Source: an uncultured Slackia sp.
Lineage (GTDB): Bacteria > Actinomycetota > Coriobacteriia > Coriobacteriales > Eggerthellaceae
NCBI GenBank assembly: GCA_934661005.1
Contig: CAKUIK010000010.1
Coordinates: forward strand, 1 to 54,399
DNA length: 54,399 bases
Direction of reading: 5' to 3'
Shown: positions 41,641 to 50,370 of the stretch, piece after piece
Layout of the letters: the number at the start of each line of letters is the position of its first letter
Numbering within the stretch: position 1 is the first letter of the stretch
Position numbers and translations under genes: made by a program
The notes under the pieces: model-generated
What the model was told of the DNA's origin: nothing
The model's input: only the letters and a program-made list of their open reading frames with translations
The model's database searches: none

Positions 41641-42483
41641 TTGACGGCATCGAATACCGCCATCGAAACACCTATGGCGCCCGCGGCGCCCGCCGCTCCG
41701 AGCTTCGACTCAGCCGCGACTACGGGCGCGACCGCAGCAACAACGCGCGGCTCGGACTCGGCAACCGCCGCTGGAACCGCGACACCCGCAACGGCGATCG
41801 ACGCAACCGTCGCCGCAACCGCTGCTGCGCCCGCGTCACCCACAACTGCCACTTCCGCTTCTGCCACTTCCGCGCCCACCACGCCTGAGCTCGACCCACG
41901 CATCGCTCGCTCCCGCGCCGCGCTGCGCGAAGCCTTCATCGCGCTCGTCGAAGAGCGCGGCATCGACGGCTTCTCGGTCGGCGACCTATGCACGAGCGCA
42001 GGCCTGAACCGCGGCACGTTCTACAACCACTTCCGCGACAAGGAAAGCTTGCTCGCTTCCTTCGAAGACGAGGTCATCGAAGGCCTCGGCGGAGTGCTCG
42101 CGAAGTTCCAAAACGTCAAGCTGCGCGAAATCGCCGCATGCAGCCTTACCCACCGCCCGCTTCCCATGCTCGTGGAACTCTACGACTACCTGCGCGAAGA
42201 GGGCCCCTTCCTGCACGCAATGCTTGGCCCCGGCGGCGACGCCCGTTTCGGCATGCGGCTTCGCGAGGCCGTGTGCGGGCGCTTCGTACGCTCGCTTCTG
42301 CACGAGCGCTACCAAAACGACCCTTCCGCGTTCACGCGCTATTACATCTCGTTTTATTCCGGCGCCTACCTGGGCGTAATCAGCGAATGGATCGATTCAG
42401 GAATGACCGAGACCTCCGAAGAAATGGCACTTATCTCGATGCGCCTGCTGTTCATCAAGCCGGGCGAATCCATCAAAATGTAA
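41641..42483 (+). CDS. TetR-family regulator with a low-complexity N-terminal tail
   Basis: 280 residues. The start is a TTG at 41641 after AAGGGGG. Residues 1-82 are almost only Ala, Thr, Ser and Pro (TATPATAIDATVAATAAAPA, for example). The HTH is at about 90-135: RAALREAFIALVEERGIDGF, then SVGDLCTSAGLNRGTFYNHF. A C-terminal TetR_C-type domain follows (YYISFYSGAYLGVISEWIDSG), as in DhaS/AcrR-like regulators. The tail is unusual for TetR proteins and is probably disordered. The stop is 12 nt before the activase gene, so the two form one operon. Confidence 0.85.
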   Translation: MTASNTAIETPMAPAAPAAPSFDSAATTGATAATTRGSDSATAAGTATPATAIDATVAATAAAPASPTTATSASATSAPTTPELDPRIARSRAALREAFIALVEERGIDGFSVGDLCTSAGLNRGTFYNHFRDKESLLASFEDEVIEGLGGVLAKFQNVKLREIAACSLTHRPLPMLVELYDYLREEGPFLHAMLGPGGDARFGMRLREAVCGRFVRSLLHERYQNDPSAFTRYYISFYSGAYLGVISEWIDSGMTETSEEMALISMRLLFIKPGESIKM

Positions 42484-42495
42484 AAGGGGACCAAC

Positions 42496-45400
42496 ATGGC
42501 TGAAACCAACGACAAACAGGCAATCGTCGCCGAAGCGCAGGCTGCCGCGGGCGCCGCGGGCCAGGCGCCGCTCCACATTGGCATCGACGTAGGCTCCACC
42601 ACCGTGAAGGTGGCCGTGCTCGATGACAACAACGAGATTCTGTACTCGTGCTACCGCCGCCACCACGCCGACATTCGCGCGACCATCGTGGAAGTGGTGG
42701 GCGAGGCAGCCGAGCAATACCCGGCAACGCCCATGACCATCGCCATCACCGGCTCGGGCGGCCTTCTGCTCGCGCAATGGCTCGGCATCGACTTCGTGCA
42801 AGAGGTCATCGCGAGCAAAACCGCCGTTGAGACCTTCATTCCGCAAACCGACGTCGTCATCGAGCTCGGCGGCGAAGACGCGAAAATCATCTATTTCGAC
42901 AACGGCATCGAGCAGCGCATGAACGGCACGTGCGCCGGCGGCACGGGCGCGTTCATCGACCAAATGGCGGCCCTGCTCGACACCGATGCGGGCGGTCTGA
43001 ACGAGCTCGCAAAAAGCCACACCACCATTTATCCCATCGCGAGCCGCTGCGGCGTGTTCGCCAAAACCGACGTGCAGCCGCTTTTGAACGAAGGCGCCCG
43101 CAAAGAAGACATCGCGGCCTCCATTTTCCAGGCCGTCGTGACGCAGACCATTTCGGGCCTCGCGTGCGGCCGCCCCATCCGCGGCAACGTCGCCTTGCTT
43201 GGCGGCCCTTTGCAGTATCTCTCTGAACTGGATAAACGCTTCTGTGAAACGCTGAACCTCGACGACGAGCACGCCATTCGACCGAACAACGCCCACCTGT
43301 TCGTCGCGAGCGGCGCCGCTTTGTGCGGCAAGAAAACCGCCACACCCGAGCTGCTCGGCGACGTGCTTGAGCGCCTGCGCGGCCTGGGCGACATTCAGGG
43401 CAGCGAAGTCGTGCGCCTGCCCCCGTTGTTCGCCAGCGAAGCCGAATTCGACGAATTCGAAGCGCGCCACGCGACCGAAAAGGTGAAGCGCGCCGAACTT
43501 TCCGCCTATGAAGGCGTGGCCTACTTAGGCATCGACGCCGGCTCCACCACGTTCAAATCGGCCCTCATCGGCGAAGACGGCAGCCTTTTGTGGATCTTCT
43601 ACGCCAACAACAAGGGCGACGTTTTGGGCACCGCCAAGCGCGCGATTGCCGAAATGTACGCCGCGCTGCCCACCACGGCCGACGGCCAGCCAAAGGTTAC
43701 CATCGGGCATGCGACCGTGACCGGCTACGGCGAAGGCCTGCTGCTCGAGGCGCTGCGCGTCGACTCCGGCGAAATCGAAACCGTCGCACACCTTCGCGGC
43801 GCGCAGGAAATGCTGCCGGGCGTCGAGTTCATTCTCGACATCGGCGGCCAAGACATGAAGTGCCTGCGCGTGAAAGACGGCGTCATCGACCACATCATGC
43901 TCAACGAGGCATGCTCTTCGGGCTGCGGCAGCTTCATCGAGAGTTTCGCCGCGGGCCTGAACCTCGACGTGACCGAGTTCGCGAAAACCGCGAACGCCGC
44001 TGAAAACCCCGTCGATCTGGGCAGCCGCTGCACCGTGTTCATGAACTCCCGCGTGAAGCAAGCCCAGAAGGAAGGCGCCACCGTGGGCGATATCGCCGCG
44101 GGCCTGGCTATTTCCGTTATTAAAAACGCCCTGTTCAAGGTCATTAAAATTCGCGACCCCAAAGAAGTTGGCACGAAGGTTATCGTGCAGGGCGGCACGT
44201 TCCTCAACGACGCCGTGCTGCGCGCTTTCGAGCAACTCGCCGGCGTGAATGCCGTGCGCCCCGACATCGCGGGCAACATGGGCGCCTATGGCGCGGCCCT
44301 GCTGGCGCGCGACCGCTACCAGGCCGCAATGCGCGCCGCCGAGCGCGCGGGGCAGGCCACCGACGTGCATACCGCCATGCTCGGCGCGGCCGCGCTTGAG
44401 GCCTTGGCCCCCACGCACAAAACCGTGCGCTGCAAGGCGTGCGCGAACCACTGCCTGCTTACCGTGAACGACTTCGGCAAAGACGAAGTCACTGGCAAGC
44501 ATCGCCGCTTCATCACGGGCAACCGCTGCGAGAAGGGCGCGGGCGTGCTGAACGAGAAAAACGACGTGCCCAACCTCTACGAATACAAGAGCCACCGCCT
44601 GTTCGACTACGAGCCGCTCGCGGCCAAGGACGCCCCGCGCGGCACCGTGGGCATTCCGCGCGCGCTTTCGATGTACGAGAACTACCCGTTCTGGTTCACC
44701 TTCTTCACGAAGCTGGGCTGGCGCGTGGTGCTTTCCGACCCGTCCACCAAGAAAACCTACGAAGCGGGCATCGAAAGCATGCCGTCGGAAAGCGTGTGCT
44801 ACCCGGCGAAGCTCTCGCACGGCCACATCATGAACCTGCTCGAGAAGCATCCCGACTTCATTTGGTTCCCCTGCAGCAAATGGGAACGCCAGGAAGACGA
44901 GACCGCCGGCAACCACTTCAATTGTCCCATCGTGGCAAGCTATGCCGAGGCGCTGCGCCTGAATATCGATGAGCTGCGCGATTCCGAGACGAAGTTCTTG
45001 AACCCGTGGCTGCCGTACGACAAGAAAGACCACCTGAAGAAACGCCTGATGGTAGAGCTGGTGCAGGCGCATCCCAAGCTCATGGGCGAAGGCGTTGCCG
45101 CGCCGACGCAGGCCGAAATCGACGCTGCGGTCGACGCCGCATGGGCCGAAGACGAAGCCTTCAAGCGCGACATTCGCGAAAAGGGCGCCGAGACGCTGCT
45201 GTGGATGGAAAAGACCGGCACGCACGGCATTGTGCTGGCGGGCCGTCCGTACCACAACGACCCAGAAATCAACCACGCCATCCCCGAGCTGCTCACGAGC
45301 TTTGGCCTGGCCGTGCTCACGGAAGACTCCATCGCGCACTTGGGCACGCTCGAGCGCCCCATTCGCCTGGTAGACCAATGGATGTACCACACGCGCCTCT

Positions 45401-47223
45401 ACGCCGCCGCGAAGGTTGCCGCCGAGCGCCGCGACCTCGACCTTATTCAGCTGAACAGCTTCGGCTGCGGCTTGGACGCGCTCACCACCGATCAGGTGCA
45501 AGAGATTCTGGAAAGCGCTGGCAAAATTTACACCGTGCTCAAGATTGACGAGGTGTCCAACCTGGGCGCCGCGCGCATTCGCGTGCGCAGCTTGCTCGCC
45601 GCGCTGAAGGACCAGGCCGACGAAGAGGCCGATGCCGAAGCCGCCAAGCAGGAATGCCCCGCGTGCAGCCTCGACGTGAAAGAGCTTCTTGCCGAGGCCG
45701 AAACGCGTGTCGCCGCCGCCGAAGCCGCCGGTTCCAGCAAGCAGCCGGCAGGCTCCGCCGACGCCGCCGCGATTGAGGCCGTGGCTCAGGCCATCGAGCC
45801 GCCGTCGACCTTCTCGGAAAAGGCCGCGCCCGAGGCCCGCGAGCGCTTCAAGCAGCGCGAGGCCACCTCGACCGAGTTCGAGCGCGTGCAGTTCACCGAA
45901 GAAATGAAGGAAGCGGGCTATACCATTCTGGCTCCGCAAATGGCGCCGTACCACTTCGAGCTGCTCGTGCCCATTTTCAAGCGCTTCGGCTACAACGTCG
46001 ACTTGCTGCCGAGCGTCGACCATGGCGCGGTGGACGCGGGCCTGAAGTATGTGAACAACGACATTTGCTACCCGTCCATCCTGGTCACGGGCCAAATTAT
46101 GGAAGCCGTGACCTCGGGCCGCTACGACACCGACAAGCTGGCCGTGCTCATTACGCAGACCGGCGGCGGCTGCCGTGCCACGAACTACATCTCGCTCATC
46201 CGCAAGGCGCTCAAGGCTGCCGGCCTTGGCCATATTCCGGTGATTGCGCTTTCGTTCAAAGACTTGGGCGAGGTGAACCCCGGCTTCAAAATCACGCCGA
46301 AAATGCTGCTGCAGGCCGTGTACGCGCTGTGCTACGGCGACCTGCTCATGATGACGCTGTACCGCACGCGCCCGTACGAAATTGAGTCAGGCGCTGCCAA
46401 CCACCTGTTCGACCACTGGATGGCCGAATGCAAGGCGCAGCTGGCGCGCGGCGTGAAGCGTTCGGAATTCAAGCGCACCGTGAAACAGATTGTCGAAGAC
46501 TTCGACACACTGCCGCTGCAGGGCGAGGGCACCAAGCCGCGCGTCGGCGTGGTGGGCGAGATTCTGGTGAAATTCCACCCCACGGCGAACAACCAGATCG
46601 TCGACGTGATCGAGCGCGAGGGCTGCGAAGCCGTCGTACCGGGACTCATCGAGTTCTTCCTGTTCGGCATCGCGGGCGGCATTTTCCAGAAAGACCCGCT
46701 GGGCCGTTCCGCCAAGGGCGCGCTCGGCGGCAAAATCGGTCTGTCGGCCATTGCGAAGTTCCGCAAGCCGGTCAACGACGCACTCGCCGCATCGACGCGC
46801 TTCAACCCACCGGCGAACATCTATGAGCTGGCCGAATACGCGAGCGAGATTCTGAGCCTGTGCAACTCGATGGGCGAGGGCTGGCTGCTCACCGCCGAAA
46901 TGGTGGAGCTCATTGTGTCGGGCGCGCCGAACGTGGTGTGCACGCAGCCGTTCGCATGCCTGCCGAACCACGTGGTGGGCAAGGCCGTGATCAAAGAACT
47001 GCGCCGCCGCTACCCCGAGAGCAACATCGTAGCCGTCGACTACGACCCGGGCGCGTCGGAAGTCAACCAGCTCAACCGCATCAAGCTCATGATTTCGGTG
47101 GCGAAGGCGAACCTCGAGGAAAAAGAAGAGGCCGCCCGCGCCGAGCGCAACGCGAACCTCACCAAGCCCGCCGATGAAGAAGTGGTCGGCTCTCTCGAAG
47201 TCGAGGAAGAAAAATTGAACTAG
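42496..47223 (+). CDS. Giant acyl-CoA dehydratase activase (BadF/BcrAD x2 + DUF2229)
   Basis: 1,575 residues. Two ASKHA ATPase domains come first: one at about 30-300 (IGIDVGSTTVKVAVLDD, CAGGTGAFIDQMA), one at about 343-610 (LGIDAGSTTFKSALIGEDG, SSGCGSFIESFA), as in 2-hydroxyglutaryl-CoA dehydratase activators. A cysteine-rich segment follows near 643 (RCKACANHCLL), then a DUF2229-type region (GIPRALSMYENYPFWFTFF, ESVCYPAKLSHGH), an Ala/Glu linker near 1040-1120, and a HgdB-like module (NDICYPSILVTGQIMEA, TQTGGGCRATNY). It probably uses ATP to drive an electron onto a dehydratase or related low-potential enzyme. The dehydratase partner is not nearby. AAAGGGGA precedes the ATG. Confidence 0.88.
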   Translation: MAETNDKQAIVAEAQAAAGAAGQAPLHIGIDVGSTTVKVAVLDDNNEILYSCYRRHHADIRATIVEVVGEAAEQYPATPMTIAITGSGGLLLAQWLGIDFVQEVIASKTAVETFIPQTDVVIELGGEDAKIIYFDNGIEQRMNGTCAGGTGAFIDQMAALLDTDAGGLNELAKSHTTIYPIASRCGVFAKTDVQPLLNEGARKEDIAASIFQAVVTQTISGLACGRPIRGNVALLGGPLQYLSELDKRFCETLNLDDEHAIRPNNAHLFVASGAALCGKKTATPELLGDVLERLRGLGDIQGSEVVRLPPLFASEAEFDEFEARHATEKVKRAELSAYEGVAYLGIDAGSTTFKSALIGEDGSLLWIFYANNKGDVLGTAKRAIAEMYAALPTTADGQPKVTIGHATVTGYGEGLLLEALRVDSGEIETVAHLRGAQEMLPGVEFILDIGGQDMKCLRVKDGVIDHIMLNEACSSGCGSFIESFAAGLNLDVTEFAKTANAAENPVDLGSRCTVFMNSRVKQAQKEGATVGDIAAGLAISVIKNALFKVIKIRDPKEVGTKVIVQGGTFLNDAVLRAFEQLAGVNAVRPDIAGNMGAYGAALLARDRYQAAMRAAERAGQATDVHTAMLGAAALEALAPTHKTVRCKACANHCLLTVNDFGKDEVTGKHRRFITGNRCEKGAGVLNEKNDVPNLYEYKSHRLFDYEPLAAKDAPRGTVGIPRALSMYENYPFWFTFFTKLGWRVVLSDPSTKKTYEAGIESMPSESVCYPAKLSHGHIMNLLEKHPDFIWFPCSKWERQEDETAGNHFNCPIVASYAEALRLNIDELRDSETKFLNPWLPYDKKDHLKKRLMVELVQAHPKLMGEGVAAPTQAEIDAAVDAAWAEDEAFKRDIREKGAETLLWMEKTGTHGIVLAGRPYHNDPEINHAIPELLTSFGLAVLTEDSIAHLGTLERPIRLVDQWMYHTRLYAAAKVAAERRDLDLIQLNSFGCGLDALTTDQVQEILESAGKIYTVLKIDEVSNLGAARIRVRSLLAALKDQADEEADAEAAKQECPACSLDVKELLAEAETRVAAAEAAGSSKQPAGSADAAAIEAVAQAIEPPSTFSEKAAPEARERFKQREATSTEFERVQFTEEMKEAGYTILAPQMAPYHFELLVPIFKRFGYNVDLLPSVDHGAVDAGLKYVNNDICYPSILVTGQIMEAVTSGRYDTDKLAVLITQTGGGCRATNYISLIRKALKAAGLGHIPVIALSFKDLGEVNPGFKITPKMLLQAVYALCYGDLLMMTLYRTRPYEIESGAANHLFDHWMAECKAQLARGVKRSEFKRTVKQIVEDFDTLPLQGEGTKPRVGVVGEILVKFHPTANNQIVDVIEREGCEAVVPGLIEFFLFGIAGGIFQKDPLGRSAKGALGGKIGLSAIAKFRKPVNDALAASTRFNPPANIYELAEYASEILSLCNSMGEGWLLTAEMVELIVSGAPNVVCTQPFACLPNHVVGKAVIKELRRRYPESNIVAVDYDPGASEVNQLNRIKLMISVAKANLEEKEEAARAERNANLTKPADEEVVGSLEVEEEKLN

Positions 47224-47247
47224 GAAGCGTGCGGATCTCGTGCCCCG

Positions 47248-47282
47248 ACCCGTTACATGCTCGCAGCGTCTAACGGGTTTTT
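47248..47282 (+). terminator. Terminator of the activase gene (dispersed hairpin repeat, copy 4)
   Basis: ACCCGTTACATGCT (47248-47261), loop CGC, AGCGTCTAACGGGT (47265-47278), then TTTT. It has the same arm consensus as the hairpins at 9504, 9639 and 12900, and is here a convincing rho-independent terminator. Confidence 0.8.
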
Positions 47283-47304
47283 CTCCGCGCTACAAACCAA
47301 CGCG

Positions 47305-47345
47305 AATGGGATGCGGCTGAAACATCGTTTCGGCTGCACCCCATT
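47305..47345. terminator. Long wobble hairpin between convergent genes
   Basis: AATGGGATGCGGCTGAAA (47305-47322) pairs with TTTCGGCTGCACCCCATT (47328-47345) around CATCG, with G-U pairs on the RNA of one strand. Probably a second terminator. Confidence 0.55.
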
Positions 47346-47404
47346 TCTTTATGCGCCACCAAGCGCCCGAGCGGGCTTTGACGCATCCGCCGCGCCCATC
47401 AAAA

Positions 47405-47438
47405 AGCGATGGGGCCGAATACTCTCGACCCCATCGCT
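47405..47438 (-). terminator. Terminator of the esterase-fusion gene
   Basis: AGCGATGGGG (47405-47414) and CCCCATCGCT (47429-47438) form a perfect 10-bp stem; on the minus strand it is followed by TTTTT. It lies 34 nt after the stop at 47472. Confidence 0.85.
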
Positions 47439-47471
47439 CATATAGTTCAGCTCGTATTGCTTTACCTGGGT

Positions 47472-49463
47472 TTACTGTTTACCGATGAGCCACTCAAACA
47501 AATCGTTTTCCTTATCGAGGTACGAAAGTCCGGGGACGTCGGTATGGGCCGCACCGTCCAAAACGGTAATCTTCGCCTGAGAGTTGTTCTGCGAAAGCTG
47601 CGCAATGAAATCGATGGAAGACTGGGGTTTCACCACGTTGTCGTCCGCCCCAACGAATGCCCAAATCGGCATATCAGCAAGAGCAACGAGTGCCGTTTTC
47701 TTTGCGCGAATGCCACCGGCGCAAGGCGCGATTCGGGCGAATTCGTCGGGATAGGCCACCGCAATGCTCCATGCTCCCGTTCCGCCCATGCTAAAGCCAG
47801 TAAGGCTCACATTGGTCGGATCAATGGGATAAGCATTCTTCACAGCGTCGATGGCTCCAATCACGTTGGAATCGAGCGAAGGCCAATCGGTTGCGCTGCT
47901 TGGAGCCTGAGGCATAAGCACGTATGCCGGAATTTCGCCAAATTCCCCCTCGGCGAGAGCCTTGGCGAAATCGTCGGTATAAAACAAAGATTGAGGGTCG
48001 TCACCTCTGCCGGTAATGCCATGCAAATACACAATGAGAGGCATATCTCCCTCAATTACTTCGGGAGCATACAGCCAGCAGTTCAATCCGCCAACATTGA
48101 TAAGCTGCAGTTCAGGGACTGCGTTTTCGTCCTCTTCATCCTCTGATGCACTCACGCCGCAGGTAGCAGTCACTCTATATTCAGGCGAAACATTGTCGCA
48201 AATTTCAACGTAGGAAATCGGTTGCACGATATAGCTGTGCGTGCTGCCCTCTTCAAGGCCCTCGATCGTCACGGAGCAATCGGGTGTCGTGTTGAGCATG
48301 GAAATAAGCCCCGTGTCTTCGAAATATTCGAAAATCTGATATTGGTTCGCGCCCTCAACGGAATCCCATGAAAGCGTGATACTGTCTGAGGCATTGGAAG
48401 TCGCCTTTACGATGGGCGCATCGAGCGTTGCAAGCTCGACTTTCTGATCGGGCTCAACGCCATTCTGCACCATAATCACGCGGAATCCCACATCTTCGTA
48501 TCCCTGCGATGCATCGCGCGCCTCTTTGCGGTTTTCAGTGCGGCAGTCGGTGCGTTCGCTATCCCATGCACCGCCTTTCACGCCAAGCATCTCGACGCCA
48601 TCATCGGTTGCGCGCGCGGTAGAGGTCCATTCCCATACGTTGCCCCAAAAATCAATTGCCCCATGAGCGCCGCGCGTTACGCCATCGTACTCGTAAACCG
48701 ACACACGGCCGTCAGCAACGCCGCAATTGAAATCGGCATCTTTAGGCATATGCCCCGCGGCAAGCTCCCACTCGCTTTCATTCGGCAAGCGATACGTGTT
48801 CGCGCCATCGGTCTGCGTAAGCCATGCGCAATACGCCTGAGCGTCGCACGTCGATACGAAGTTCACGGGGAAGTCGCCTTCACCTTCGGGATACGTTCCA
48901 TTCTCCCAACCAGAGGGGGCTTGCGCACCCGTTGCCTGCACGTATGCCGCATATTGCGCATTGGTGACAGGCGTGCGGCTCACGTAGATGCTTTCGCCGG
49001 CGCCCATAACGGGAATGAAGTCGTACTGCGCCGCATTGGAGGTTTTCCATTTCAGAAGACGCGTATCGGTAAAGCGCAGCATGCTCGAATTGATGCGATT
49101 CCAATACGTCGCATACATGTCCTGCACGATATCTTCCATCTCGGCCACGGTGTCTTCACCGCCTGGCTTGCCTGCGGTTTCAACTCTCAGCTCGGCAAGC
49201 TTAGCTTCCTTGCGATCGAGCACGGCATTGTAATTCTGGATAACCATATCGCGCAACGCCACGTAGTTTTCCTCGGTTGACGATTTCTGATAGGCCGAAA
49301 TGAGGTCTTTCGTCTCTTGGGTAAGCTCGGGCTGCTCGGTTTCAACAAAATCGCTATGCTCGAAAGAGTTCTGCGCAATCGCCTCAGTCGCGCCAATCGG
49401 CATAAGCGAAGTTGCCAAAAGGGGCGCGAGCAAAATTCCAGCAAACGCCTGAGTTCGTTTCAT
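47472..49463 (-). CDS. Secreted SUMF1-like/FN3/esterase fusion protein
   Basis: 663 residues from ATG at 49463 with AAAGGGAG upstream. A signal peptide (MKRTQAFAGILLAPLLATSL, cleavage near IAQ) is followed by a helical region to about 140. Residues about 150-355 form a formylglycine-generating-enzyme-like domain (VSRTPVTNAQYAAYV, YRLPNESEWELAAG, WGNVWEWTS, VKGGAWDS, GFRVI). A fibronectin type III-like segment follows (about 365-460). The C-terminal alpha/beta hydrolase has LIVYLHGITGRGDD, nucleophile GFSMGG, Asp in GADDNVVKP and His in GAAHTD. The sulfatase-modifying domain probably binds ligand rather than catalyses, as active cysteines are not evident. A surface or secreted hydrolase is likely. 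Confidence 0.85.
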   Translation of the reverse strand: MKRTQAFAGILLAPLLATSLMPIGATEAIAQNSFEHSDFVETEQPELTQETKDLISAYQKSSTEENYVALRDMVIQNYNAVLDRKEAKLAELRVETAGKPGGEDTVAEMEDIVQDMYATYWNRINSSMLRFTDTRLLKWKTSNAAQYDFIPVMGAGESIYVSRTPVTNAQYAAYVQATGAQAPSGWENGTYPEGEGDFPVNFVSTCDAQAYCAWLTQTDGANTYRLPNESEWELAAGHMPKDADFNCGVADGRVSVYEYDGVTRGAHGAIDFWGNVWEWTSTARATDDGVEMLGVKGGAWDSERTDCRTENRKEARDASQGYEDVGFRVIMVQNGVEPDQKVELATLDAPIVKATSNASDSITLSWDSVEGANQYQIFEYFEDTGLISMLNTTPDCSVTIEGLEEGSTHSYIVQPISYVEICDNVSPEYRVTATCGVSASEDEEDENAVPELQLINVGGLNCWLYAPEVIEGDMPLIVYLHGITGRGDDPQSLFYTDDFAKALAEGEFGEIPAYVLMPQAPSSATDWPSLDSNVIGAIDAVKNAYPIDPTNVSLTGFSMGGTGAWSIAVAYPDEFARIAPCAGGIRAKKTALVALADMPIWAFVGADDNVVKPQSSIDFIAQLSQNNSQAKITVLDGAAHTDVPGLSYLDKENDLFEWLIGKQ

Positions 49464-49648
49464 GGGCTCCCTTTCTCTTGCGTCGCAGGGATTGCATCCC
49501 AAATGCGACAACGAAACGCCTATTCTGCGTGAGCATAGCGAATCGCACGGAGCTATTTCGACGGACAAAATGCGGCAAAGTTGTGGCAAGCCGCCATTGG
49601 TATATGGGGCATACAGGTATGATTGGAGAAAGAGGAAACGAGGACGCG

Positions 49649-50368
49649 ATGCCCCAAACGATTTTTATTGCCGACGACGAAAAGAATATCCGCAGCCTCA
49701 TAGCCGCATTTCTCACTCAGGACGGCTTCGCGGTCGAGGAATTCGAGAATGGTGGCGCGCTGATTGCCGCATGCGAGGAGCATCTGCCTGACCTTGTAGT
49801 GCTCGACGTTATGATGCCGGGCGTCGATGGGCTTTCGGCGTGTTCAGCGCTGCGCCGCGCATATCCGGGTCTGCCCATCATCATCGTCTCCGCAAAAGAC
49901 AGCCCCTACGATCGCGTAACGGGGCTCACGCTCGGCTGCGACGATTACATGGTAAAGCCGTTTTTGCCGCTTGAGCTTGTCACGCGCGTCCATGCTCTTC
50001 TGCGGCGTGCAGGCAATACGGGGAACAATGAGCACGATGGGCATCGCGCCGAGCAAAAGAGCGCAGACGAAATTTCATTCAACGAATTGCGCATGCACAT
50101 CGAGCGCCGCAGCGCACACTTAAACGGCACGCCCTTGTCGCTTACGCCTGCCGAATTCGATTTCCTCGCTTATCTCATCAAGAATCAAGAAAGGGCCGTA
50201 AGCAGGGAAGAACTTCTTCATGAACTATGGCAGATTGATTGGAAGTCCGACACGCGCGCGACCGACGACTTGGTGAAACGCTTACGCCGCAAGCTGCGCG
50301 ACGCCGATGCGGCGGTGTGCATAGAAACAGTTTGGGGCTTTGGCTTCCGAATTACCACGATGGAGTAA
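49649..50368 (+). CDS. OmpR-family response regulator
   Basis: 239 residues from ATG at 49649 (GAGGAAACGAGG upstream). Receiver domain: IADDEKNIRS acidic pair, phosphoacceptor Asp in VVLDVMMPG near 53, Thr/Ser switch IIIVSAKDSPYD, and Lys in MVKPF near 104. The C-terminal OmpR winged helix has LSLTPAEFDFLAYLIKNQER and the ending RRKLRDADAAVCIETVWGFG. It is divergent from the secreted esterase fusion and 2 nt upstream of its kinase, so the pair may control that gene. Confidence 0.93.
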   Translation: MPQTIFIADDEKNIRSLIAAFLTQDGFAVEEFENGGALIAACEEHLPDLVVLDVMMPGVDGLSACSALRRAYPGLPIIIVSAKDSPYDRVTGLTLGCDDYMVKPFLPLELVTRVHALLRRAGNTGNNEHDGHRAEQKSADEISFNELRMHIERRSAHLNGTPLSLTPAEFDFLAYLIKNQERAVSREELLHELWQIDWKSDTRATDDLVKRLRRKLRDADAAVCIETVWGFGFRITTME

Positions 50369-50370
50369 GA

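Noticed and set aside
43525..46233. A 902-codon open frame on the minus strand inside the activase gene
   Set aside because: The plus-strand frame has unmistakable ATPase and cysteine motifs. The minus frame is an antisense shadow, favoured by GC-rich third positions.
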